NCBI GenBank assembly: GCA_024641895.1
Contig: JAHECE010000032.1
Span: 1-15,380, forward strand
Direction: 5' to 3'
Source of the DNA: Actinomycetales bacterium
GTDB taxonomy: Bacteria; Actinomycetota; Actinomycetes; Actinomycetales; JAHECE01
DNA: 15,380 bases
Shown: positions 1 through 5,938 of the stretch, one piece after another
How the letters are laid out: each line of letters starts with the position of its first letter
Position numbering within the stretch: position 1 is the first letter of the stretch
Translations under genes and position numbers: made by a program
The notes under the pieces: model-generated
What the model saw: the letters and a program-made list of their open reading frames with translations, nothing else
Databases searched by the model: none
Told to the model about the DNA's origin: nothing

Positions 1-896
1 GCCGGGGTCTTCGTCGCGGCGACCGCCGCCGGCACGGCCACCGTCGAAGCCGATGCCGCGCTTTGCAGGTCGGCCGCGCCGTCGTGGCTCACCCTCCCGG
101 CGCCCTTGCCTGCTCGAGCACTGTCGACGCTCCGCTGAAGCGCGGCGAGCAGGTCGACGACGTCGCCGCCGCCCTCGGCCGAGGCGACCTCCCTAGGAGC
201 GGGCGGGGTCACCGTGGTGCCGGCCGCGATCTTCTCCTCGATCATCTGCTCGAGGGCCGCAGCGTAGGAGTCCTCGTACTCGCTCGGGTCGAAGTCCGCC
301 GCCATCGACTCGATGAGCGACGAGGCCATCGCCAGCTCCTGCGGCCGCACCGTGACGTCCTTGTCGAGAATCGGGAACTCCGCCGCCCGGACCTCGTCCG
401 GCCACAGCAGCGTCTGCATGCAGATCACGTCGCCGCGCACCCGCAGGACAGCCATCGACTCGCGCTGGCGCAGCGCCACCTTGACGACCGCCATCCGCTC
501 GGACGAGGCGAGGGCCTCGCGCAGGAGCGTGTAGGCCTTGGCGGCGGTGCCCTCCGGCTCGAGGTAGTAGGTCTTGGCGAGCAGGATCGGGTCGACCTGG
601 TCGGCCGGGACGAACTCGAGGACCTCGATCTCTCGCTCGGTCGCAAGCGGCAGGTCGGCGAGGTCTGCGTCGTTGAGCACCACCATCTCGCCGCCTGCGG
701 TCTCGTAGCCCTTGTCGATGTCGGCCATCGACAGCTCCTCGCCGCAGACGCTGCAGACGCGCCGGTAGCGGACTCGGCCGCCGTCGGCATTGTGCACCTG
801 GTGCAGCGTCACCTGGTGCTCCCCGGTGGCGGCGTACAGCTTGACGGGCACGTTGACGAGCCCGAATGACACCGCGCCCTTCCAGATCGCCCGCAT
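1..896 (-). CDS. ku: Ku protein, bacterial NHEJ DNA end-binding factor (partial, C-terminus beyond window)
   Basis: Translating the minus strand from ATG 896-894 gives an open frame of 298 codons to the window edge. The N-terminus MRAIWKGAVSFGLVNVPVKL is the hallmark of prokaryotic Ku, whose homodimeric ring threads onto double-strand break ends and recruits LigD-type enzymes. The core continues with RVRYRRVCSVCGEEL (residues 41-55, with a CxxC at 48/51), DIDKGYE and a later QTLLWPDEVR stretch. From about residue 240 the sequence turns into a low-complexity, Ala-rich tail with scattered Lys/Arg and no stop before base 1; bacterial Ku often has such a variable DNA-binding extension. The start is supported by GGAGGAGG ending 8 nt upstream (complement of 905-912). 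The ligase and polymerase genes at 2371-4188 are its expected partners. The family call is secure; full length is unknown. Confidence 0.95.
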   Translation of the reverse strand, partial: MRAIWKGAVSFGLVNVPVKLYAATGEHQVTLHQVHNADGGRVRYRRVCSVCGEELSMADIDKGYETAGGEMVVLNDADLADLPLATEREIEVLEFVPADQVDPILLAKTYYLEPEGTAAKAYTLLREALASSERMAVVKVALRQRESMAVLRVRGDVICMQTLLWPDEVRAAEFPILDKDVTVRPQELAMASSLIESMAADFDPSEYEDSYAAALEQMIEEKIAAGTTVTPPAPREVASAEGGGDVVDLLAALQRSVDSARAGKGAGRVSHDGAADLQSAASASTVAVPAAVAATKTP

Positions 897-930
897 CGAG
901 GTTGCCTCCTCCGGCTCACGCCGTTCGCCT

Positions 931-961
931 CGCACACGTCAGCCCAGGTCGACGCACACGT
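931..961. repeat. Direct repeat CGCACACGT x2, 22 bp apart, upstream of ku
   Basis: CGCACACGT occurs at 931-939 and again at 953-961. The period of 22 bp is about two helical turns, which places both copies on one face of the DNA. They lie 35-65 bp upstream of the ku start in the 264-bp divergent ku/phosphatase gap. The second copy runs into the 8-bp palindrome ACACGTGT (956-963). This is the usual position for an operator, but I do not recognise the motif and know no regulator for it. The rest of the gap (897-1160) holds the ku ribosome binding site and a weak -10-like element near the phosphatase gene. Confidence 0.35.
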
Positions 962-1115
962 GTTGACAGGATGGCCCCTCGGCACAGCTCGTGGCTAGGT
1001 TCCGTCTCGACTTCCTCCGACCCGGTGCCGATCGGGCCAGGACCGCACGCGACGTCGTGGCGTCTCTGCGCACGTCCCTCCGCCGCGGTCCGTGCACTTG
1101 CGTGCCGATGACGCC

Positions 1116-1121
1116 TAGCCT
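1116..1121 (+). promoter_or_regulatory. Possible -10 element (TAGCCT) for the phosphatase gene
   Basis: TAGCCT fits the actinobacterial TANNNT -10 consensus. It lies about 40 bp before the ATG at 1161, which would give a 5' leader of about 33 nt. No convincing -35 hexamer sits 16-18 bp upstream, so the call is weak. The pyk promoter in this window has the very similar TAGGCT. Confidence 0.25.
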
Positions 1122-1160
1122 TCACCCAACTGAACCAGAACCACGTCGACAAGGGTCAAG

Positions 1161-2237
1161 ATGCGCCTGCGCACCGTTCACGTCGTCTCTGCCGCCGGTC
1201 TCGCCGTCGGCCTGGTCGCCGTCGGCCTGGTCGCTTGCGGCGTTCCCTCCGTCGGGCCCGCCAATCCGGCTGAACTGCCCGCCGCAGCGGATGAACCGCC
1301 AGCGACGTCGGTCGAGTTCACAGCCTCCGGGGACTACGGGAAGAGGTCACAGGCGTCGGCGGTGCTGACCCAGGTCGCGACGATCGGCCCCGACCTGCAC
1401 CTCGCGCTCGGCGACCTGTCCTACTCGGACCCCGGCCTCGAGGACGAGTGGTGCGACTTCGTCACCAGTCGGGTCGGCGCGGGCTACCCGTTCGAGCTCG
1501 TCTCTGGCAATCACGAGTCGGACGGCGAGGACGGGAACATCAACGACTTCTCGCCCTGCCTTCCCAACCAGCTTCCCGGACTCGTCGGCACCTACGGGCG
1601 CCAGTGGTACGTGGACGTTCCGCAGGAAGCGCCCCTGGTCCGATTCATCGCCATCTCACCGGGCCTCACCTACCCCTCGGGCGACTGGTCCTACGCCGAA
1701 GGCTCCGCCGGCCACACGTGGACGAGCGCGACGATCGACGCGGCTCGTGACCGGGGGATCCCGTGGGTCGTGGTCGCGCAGCACATGCCGTGCCTGTCCA
1801 TCGGCATCTACGAGTGCCCGTCCGGACAGGCGATCAACGACCTGCTCATCGAGAAGAGGGTGGACCTCGTCCTCTCCGGGCATGAGCACAGCTACATGCG
1901 CACCCACCAGCTCGCCCTGGGCCAGGGCTGTCCCGCCGTCGTCCCGGGCTCCGCCGACACGGCGTGCATCGCAGACGACGACTCGGACCTCGCGAAGGGG
2001 GCCGGAACGGTCTTCGTCATCGCGGGAACCGGTGGCACCACGCTGAGGGACATCAGCGGCGCCGATCCCGAAGCACCGTACTTCGCGACGAGCTCCGGGC
2101 TGAACGCTAATCCGACCTGGGGAAACATCCACGTCGTCGCGACCGCGGACACGCTCACGGCCGAGTTTCTGCGGGCCTACGGCGGGACGTTCACCGACAG
2201 CTTCTCGATCACGGTCCCGGACCCGCAGGCCGGCTAG
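1161..2237 (+). CDS. Secreted metallophosphoesterase lipoprotein, purple-acid-phosphatase-like
   Basis: This 358-residue protein begins with a lipoprotein signal peptide: Arg2/Arg4, a hydrophobic stretch, then the lipobox LVAC at 23-26, so Cys26 should be lipidated and the enzyme anchored outside the membrane. The calcineurin-type dinuclear-metal motifs follow in order: Asp58 (SGDYG), GDLSY with Asp85 and Tyr88, GNHE with Asn117 and His118, His208 in AQHMP, and GHEH with His241 and His243. The GDxxY form is typical of purple acid phosphatases, where the Tyr binds ferric iron; it predicts phosphomonoester hydrolysis, substrate unknown. Six further cysteines (98, 133, 211, 219, 257, 269) could form disulfides. 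The ATG is preceded only by a weak AAGGG. It lies between ku and the ligase gene, but its extracytoplasmic location argues against a DNA-repair role. The same window encodes Lgt, which would lipidate it. Domain call strong, substrate unassigned. Confidence 0.88.
   Translation: MRLRTVHVVSAAGLAVGLVAVGLVACGVPSVGPANPAELPAAADEPPATSVEFTASGDYGKRSQASAVLTQVATIGPDLHLALGDLSYSDPGLEDEWCDFVTSRVGAGYPFELVSGNHESDGEDGNINDFSPCLPNQLPGLVGTYGRQWYVDVPQEAPLVRFIAISPGLTYPSGDWSYAEGSAGHTWTSATIDAARDRGIPWVVVAQHMPCLSIGIYECPSGQAINDLLIEKRVDLVLSGHEHSYMRTHQLALGQGCPAVVPGSADTACIADDDSDLAKGAGTVFVIAGTGGTTLRDISGADPEAPYFATSSGLNANPTWGNIHVVATADTLTAEFLRAYGGTFTDSFSITVPDPQAG
1203..1232 (+). repeat. Perfect 15-bp tandem duplication in the signal peptide
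   Basis: The 15-mer GCCGTCGGCCTGGTC is present at 1203-1217 and again, identical, at 1218-1232. It is in frame and encodes AVGLV twice (residues 15-24), making up the hydrophobic core just before the lipobox cysteine. A one-unit change would lengthen or shorten the core by five residues without shifting the frame. Confidence 0.95.
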
Positions 2238-2279
2238 CCGGGCAGGGGCGTGGCCGGAGCGCATCGGGGGCGCCACGAG

Positions 2280-2298
2280 CACGTCCGGATCACGTCCG
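2280..2298. repeat. Direct repeat CACGTCCG x2, 11 bp apart, upstream of the ligase gene
   Basis: CACGTCCG occurs at 2280-2287 and 2291-2298, a period of 11 bp or about one helical turn, 73-91 bp before the ligase start. It shares a CACGT core with the ku-upstream repeats, although that short core is common in GC-rich DNA. The remaining bases of the 133-bp gap (2238-2370) show only weak hairpins, such as CGTGGC 2249-2254 with GCCACG 2272-2277, and no clear promoter. Confidence 0.25.
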
Positions 2299-2370
2299 AC
2301 TCACCCCGCCCGTGGGGCTCGGGCGACCTCGAAGTGACCGCGCCCTCGTGTCTCGCGGCAGGATGGGTCC

Positions 2371-3303
2371 GTGAGGCCGATGCTCGCGAGCCCGATCCCC
2401 CGCGGCCACGCCCTGCCGACCGACCCCGGTTGGGTCTTCGAGGTCAAGTGGGACGGCGTCCGGGTCCTCGCCGACACGACCACGGGACGGCTCCGGCTGC
2501 TCTCCAGGACAGGGCGCGACGTCACGGACGCCTACCCCGAGCTGACAGGTCTCGGCGAGGTCCAGGGCGCGGTGCTGGATGGCGAAGTCGTCGCCATGGC
2601 CGGCGGCGTCCCCTCGTTCGGGGCTCTGGCGGAGCGGATGCACGTCCGGGACCGGGCGCGCGCACTCAGCCTCGCCGAGCGCGCACCGGTCACCTACGTC
2701 GTCTTCGACATCCTGGAGCTCTACGGCGTCGACCTGACCCGTCTGCCCTTGCGCGACCGGCGCGGGGCCCTGGAGCGGCTCACCCTCCCACCCCGGTGCG
2801 TCCTCTCCCCCGTCTACGACGCCGGCGACGCCCTCTGGTCGGCGACGCGCGATCAAGGGCTCGAAGGTGTCGTCGCCAAGCGACTGTCCGCCGCGTACCA
2901 CCCGGGTCAGCGCTCCGGAGACTGGCTCAAGGCGACACACCGACGCACACGGACTGCACTGGTGGCCGGTTGGCGCCCCGAGGCCTCCGGCAGTGGTCGC
3001 CTCGGCGCACTGCTCCTCGCGGCGCCCAGCACGGACGGGCTCCGCTACCTGGGCCGGGCCGGCAGCGGCCTCACCGGAGCGATGACGGCCGAGCTGATGC
3101 GCCGTCTCGCGCCGCTGGAGACGCCGATCGGCCTGCTGGCGGAGGAGGTGCCGGCCGCCGACGATCGCGACACCGTCTGGTGCCGTCCCCTGGTCGCGGT
3201 GGACGTCAGCTACCTCGCCCGGACCGAGAGCGGCCGGCTGCGGCATCCCGTGCTGCGCGGCGTGCGCGACGACGGCGAGCCCGACGCCTGGGAGGTGGCC
3301 TGA
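2371..3303 (+). CDS. ligD: ATP-dependent DNA ligase, LigD ligase-domain type (stand-alone)
   Basis: This 310-residue protein has the layout of the LigD ligase module, a nucleotidyltransferase domain (about 1-195) followed by an OB fold (about 196-310). It would seal nicks at double-strand break ends held by Ku, forming a Lys-AMP intermediate. Motif I is EVKWDGVR with nucleophile Lys26. Motif III lies in VVFDILELYG, and motif IV is EGVVAKR (165-171). Motif V reads DWLKATH (184-190), with Thr189 where ligases normally have the second Lys of Lys-x-Lys. The C-terminal motif VI region reads RDDG where RxDK is common. The GTG start gives the family's usual RPMLA beginning and has AGGATGG a few bases upstream; the ATG at 2380 is too close to any Shine-Dalgarno. 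There is no phosphoesterase domain. The stop abuts the polymerase start. The symbol refers to the domain family, as the gene is split. Confidence 0.9.
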   Translation: MRPMLASPIPRGHALPTDPGWVFEVKWDGVRVLADTTTGRLRLLSRTGRDVTDAYPELTGLGEVQGAVLDGEVVAMAGGVPSFGALAERMHVRDRARALSLAERAPVTYVVFDILELYGVDLTRLPLRDRRGALERLTLPPRCVLSPVYDAGDALWSATRDQGLEGVVAKRLSAAYHPGQRSGDWLKATHRRTRTALVAGWRPEASGSGRLGALLLAAPSTDGLRYLGRAGSGLTGAMTAELMRRLAPLETPIGLLAEEVPAADDRDTVWCRPLVAVDVSYLARTESGRLRHPVLRGVRDDGEPDAWEVA

Positions 3304-4188
3304 TTGACCGACACCGCGCACACCGTCGACCTCGGCGGCCGACTGGTCCGGCTGACGAACCTGACCAAGGTGATGTACCCCGGGGCCGGCCTCACGAAGG
3401 TCGGGGTCGTCGACTACTACCGCCGGGTGGCACCCGCGATGCTCCGGCAGCTGCACGACAGGCCGGTCACACGGATCCGCTACCCGGAGGGAGTGACCGG
3501 CGCGCGGTTCTTCGAGAAGAACGTTCCGGCCGGTGCGCCCGACTGGCTCCGGCGGCAGACCCTGCGCACCTCGCCCCTGGGCGACGAGGAGGCCGCGGAG
3601 GTCGAGTACCCGTTCATCGACGACTTGGCCGCCCTGGTGTGGGCCGCCAACCAGGACGCGCTCGAGCTGCACACCCCCCAGTGGCGTGTCGGGCCGCGAG
3701 GGCGCGTGCACAACCCGGACCGGCTCGTGATCGATCTCGACCCGGGCGCCCCGGCAGGCCTGGCCGAGTGCGCACGAGTCGCAGTCATCGTCGCGAGGCG
3801 TCTCGCCCAGGATGACCTCGTCGCTCTGCCGGTCACCTCCGGCAGCAAGGGGCTGCAGCTCTACGCGGCCCTGGACGGCCGGCGAGACGCAGCGACTGTT
3901 CGCGAGTACGTGCACGCGATCGCCGAGGAGCTGGCCCGGGCGCACCCCCGGCTCGTCGTCTCGGTCATGAGAAAGGAGCTCCGGCGGGGCAAGGTCCTGC
4001 TCGACTGGTCGCAGAACCATCCGGCCAAGACCACGATCACGCCGTACTCCCTCCGCGGCCTCGAACGCCCGACCGTCGCCGCGCCCAGGACGTGGGACGA
4101 GATCGAGCCCGGCACGCTTCGTCAGCTCACGGCCGACGAGGTGGCGAGCCGCTACGAGCGCGACGGAGACCTGCTGGCCCAGGTCTGA
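3304..4188 (+). CDS. ligD: LigD-type primase-polymerase (PolDom, archaeo-eukaryotic primase superfamily)
   Basis: The 294-residue product matches the stand-alone polymerase domain of LigD, which fills gaps and adds (ribo)nucleotides at Ku-bound ends. Visible signatures in order: LTNLTKVMYP near the N-terminus, FFEKN, LELHTPQW with His123, the metal-binding DLDP (Asp144, Asp146), SGSKGLQLY (Ser179, Lys182, Gln185), and LLDWSQN with the third acidic residue Asp234. The fourth motif normally reads SGxKGxH, so Gln185 replaces a His that I recall as important in the Pseudomonas enzyme. The start is TTG at 3304, directly after the ligase TGA, with GGAGGT at 3291-3296 and a 7-nt spacer. Ligase and polymerase frames are the same (933 nt apart), so readthrough of the TGA would fuse them. 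The order is ligase then polymerase, unlike the polymerase-first order of one-piece mycobacterial LigD. Domain identity is secure; activity is less certain. Confidence 0.9.
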   Translation: MTDTAHTVDLGGRLVRLTNLTKVMYPGAGLTKVGVVDYYRRVAPAMLRQLHDRPVTRIRYPEGVTGARFFEKNVPAGAPDWLRRQTLRTSPLGDEEAAEVEYPFIDDLAALVWAANQDALELHTPQWRVGPRGRVHNPDRLVIDLDPGAPAGLAECARVAVIVARRLAQDDLVALPVTSGSKGLQLYAALDGRRDAATVREYVHAIAEELARAHPRLVVSVMRKELRRGKVLLDWSQNHPAKTTITPYSLRGLERPTVAAPRTWDEIEPGTLRQLTADEVASRYERDGDLLAQV

Positions 4189-4297
4189 CGCGCCACGCCA
4201 GACACCCCAGTGGGGTCCCGCGTTCGGGGGCTTGTCCGACGCGAGCACGCCCCGGAACTCAGAAGTCAATCTGAGGTACGGGAAGCGGACACGACGA

Positions 4298-4388
4298 AGG
4301 CCGAGGAATCGGGGTACCGGGGCGCTGGCCGGGCCTGGCGGGGTGCCGCCAGGCCCGGGTGCGCCACGCCTCCCGGATTCCTCGGCCT
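4298..4388. terminator. Nested inverted repeat, probable bidirectional terminator between the polymerase gene and pyk
   Basis: Three paired segments nest in one 91-nt structure. The outer arms AGGCCGAGGAATC (4298-4310) and GATTCCTCGGCCT (4376-4388) pair perfectly over 13 bp. In the middle, GGCGC 4321-4325 faces GCGCC 4361-4365. The inner stem is CCGGGCCTGGCGG (4329-4341) with CCGCCAGGCCCGG (4346-4358), 13 bp closing a GGTG loop. It lies in the 220-bp gap between two convergent genes, 110 bp after the polymerase stop and 21 bp after the pyk stop in its direction. No T-run follows on either strand, as is common in GC-rich actinobacteria. A smaller hairpin, ACCCC 4204-4208 with GGGGT 4212-4216, lies nearer the polymerase stop. 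Confidence 0.75.
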
Positions 4389-4408
4389 CAGCCGAAGCGA
4401 TCAGACGA

Positions 4409-5845
4409 TCAGAGGTTGCCGCCCTTGATGTCGTACAGGTCGCCGATCTTGTGCACGAAGAGCGAGTTCGTGGTGCCGGAGATCCCGACAGGCGCGCCGG
4501 CGACGACGACGACGCGGTCGCCGACCTGGGCGAGGCCCTCTTCCTGCAGCACCTGATCGACGAGCCCCACCATCTCGTCCGTCTCGCCGACCTGCGGGAC
4601 GTGGAACGTCTGGACGCCCCAGCTCATCGCGAGCTGGTTCTTCGTCGGGATCGACGGCGTGAAGGCGAGGAGCGGGATCTGGGAGCGGAGGCGCGACATA
4701 CGCCGCGCCGAGTCACCGGACTGGGTGAACGTCACGAGGAACTTGACGTCCAGCTCCTTGCCGATGTCGGCCGCGGCCGCTGTGATCACGCCGCTGCGGG
4801 TGTGCGGGACGGTCCCGAGGTCGGCGATCCTCTCGTGGCCCTCCTGCTCCGTGTACTCGACGATCTTGGCCATCGTGCGCACGGCCTCGATCGCGAACTC
4901 GCCGACGCTGGTCTCGCCCGAGAGCATGACCGCGTCCGCGCCGTCGAGGATCGCGTTGGCGCAGTCCGAGACCTCGGCCCGCGTCGGGCGCGGGGCCGTG
5001 ATCATCGAGTCGAGGACCTGGGTCGCGACGATGACGGGCTTGGCGTTCTGCCGAGCCAGGGCGACGGCCCGCTTCTGGACGATCGGCACCTGCTCCAGCG
5101 GCAGCTCGACGCCGAGGTCACCGCGGGCAACCATGATGCCGTCGAAGGCGCGGACGATCTCGGCGAGGTTGTCGACGGCCTGCGGCTTCTCGATCTTCGC
5201 GATGACGGGGATCCGACGACCCTCCTCGTCCATCACGCGCTTCACGTCGTCGTAGTCCGAGGCGGAGCGGACGAACGACAGCGCGATGAAGTCGGCGCCC
5301 AGTCGGATCGCCCACCGAAGGTCCTCTTCGTCCTTCTCCGACATCGCGGGCACGGATACCGCCACACCCGGCAGGTTCAGGCCCTTGTTGTTCGAGACGG
5401 GGCCGGCCACCTCGACGCGGGTGACGACGTTCGGGCCCTCGACGGCGGTGACGCGGACCGCCACGCGGCCGTCGTCGATCAGGATGGCGTCACCCGGCTT
5501 GCAGTCGCCCGGGAGCCCCTTGTAGGTGGTGGAGACGAGCTCCTTGGTGCCGGGGACGTCGTCGGTCGTGATCGTGAAGACATCACCCTCGGCGAGCTCG
5601 TGCTTGCCTTCGACGAAACGGCCCAGCCGGATCTTCGGCCCCTGGAGGTCGACCAGCACCGCGACGTTGCGGCCCGAAGCCTTGGCAGCCGCCCTGATGC
5701 TCTTGTAGATGGCCTTGTGGACCGAGTACTCGCCGTGGCTCCGGTTGAGCCGGGCCACGTCCATGCCCGCATCGACGAGCTCACGGATCTTCTCGGGGGA
5801 CTCCGTTGCGGGTCCCATGGTGCATACGATCTTCGCTCTGCGCAT
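4409..5845 (-). CDS. pyk: Pyruvate kinase
   Basis: This 478-residue protein is a full-length type-II pyruvate kinase, which turns phosphoenolpyruvate and ADP into pyruvate and ATP at the end of glycolysis. It opens with MRRAKIVCTMGPA, as in other actinobacterial enzymes. The active-site segment is ARLNRSHG (31-38), with Arg35 where Phe, Leu or Met is usual. Then come VDLQGPKIRLG (65-75), the catalytic-lysine stretch IAKIEKP (215-221), MVARGDLGVELP (about 238-249), and DGADAVMLSGETS in the barrel. The C-terminal domain, which holds allosteric sites in the family, begins around residue 345. The start codon lies 6 nt downstream of a -10-like TAGGCT and lacks a clear ribosome binding site, so the transcript is probably leaderless. 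It follows gltD on the same strand but is separated by a hairpin, so it is probably transcribed on its own. Confidence 0.97.
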   Translation of the reverse strand: MRRAKIVCTMGPATESPEKIRELVDAGMDVARLNRSHGEYSVHKAIYKSIRAAAKASGRNVAVLVDLQGPKIRLGRFVEGKHELAEGDVFTITTDDVPGTKELVSTTYKGLPGDCKPGDAILIDDGRVAVRVTAVEGPNVVTRVEVAGPVSNNKGLNLPGVAVSVPAMSEKDEEDLRWAIRLGADFIALSFVRSASDYDDVKRVMDEEGRRIPVIAKIEKPQAVDNLAEIVRAFDGIMVARGDLGVELPLEQVPIVQKRAVALARQNAKPVIVATQVLDSMITAPRPTRAEVSDCANAILDGADAVMLSGETSVGEFAIEAVRTMAKIVEYTEQEGHERIADLGTVPHTRSGVITAAAADIGKELDVKFLVTFTQSGDSARRMSRLRSQIPLLAFTPSIPTKNQLAMSWGVQTFHVPQVGETDEMVGLVDQVLQEEGLAQVGDRVVVVAGAPVGISGTTNSLFVHKIGDLYDIKGGNL

Positions 5846-5851
5846 TTCCCC

Positions 5852-5857
5852 AGCCTA
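5852..5857 (-). promoter_or_regulatory. -10 element of a probable leaderless pyk promoter
   Basis: On the minus strand the bases just before the pyk ATG read TAGGCT, then GGGGAA, then ATG. TAGGCT matches TANNNT, and the 6-nt spacing puts the transcription start at or next to the A of the start codon, the typical leaderless arrangement in actinobacteria. No good -35 is visible; that region (around 5875-5880) falls inside the hairpin at 5863-5894. Confidence 0.55.
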
Positions 5858-5862
5858 GTCAG

Positions 5863-5894
5863 GTGTCCGGCACGACGACGGTCGTGGCGGACAC
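5863..5894 (-). terminator. Hairpin after gltD, upstream of pyk (terminator or operator)
   Basis: GTGTCCGGCACGAC (5863-5876) and GTCGTGGCGGACAC (5881-5894) form a 14-position inverted repeat with a single G-G mismatch and a 4-nt loop. It begins about 45 bp after the gltD stop in the direction of transcription and ends just before the pyk -10. It could end gltBD transcripts, or, since it covers the presumed -35 zone, be a binding site controlling pyk. A second perfect palindrome, GCGGCCGGCCGC at 5915-5926, sits closer to gltD. Confidence 0.55.
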
Positions 5895-5938
5895 GCTCGT
5901 CCGGACCTTCCGGCGCGGCCGGCCGCCACGCTCCGAGG

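Noticed and set aside
63..869. 268-codon plus-strand frame opposite ku
   Set aside because: The minus strand encodes unmistakable Ku; this is its antisense.
963..968. TTGACA as a -35 box for the phosphatase gene
   Set aside because: No TANNNT lies 16-18 bp downstream; the nearest (TAGGTT 996-1001) has a 27-bp spacer.
2250..3815. 521-codon plus-strand frame overlapping the ligase
   Set aside because: It is Arg/Pro/Gly-rich out-of-frame reading of the ligase gene; the true frame has all the ligase motifs.
2290..4269. 659-codon minus-strand open frame opposite ligase and polymerase
   Set aside because: It spans both genes and their gaps, shows no motif, and opposes clear ligase and polymerase signatures.
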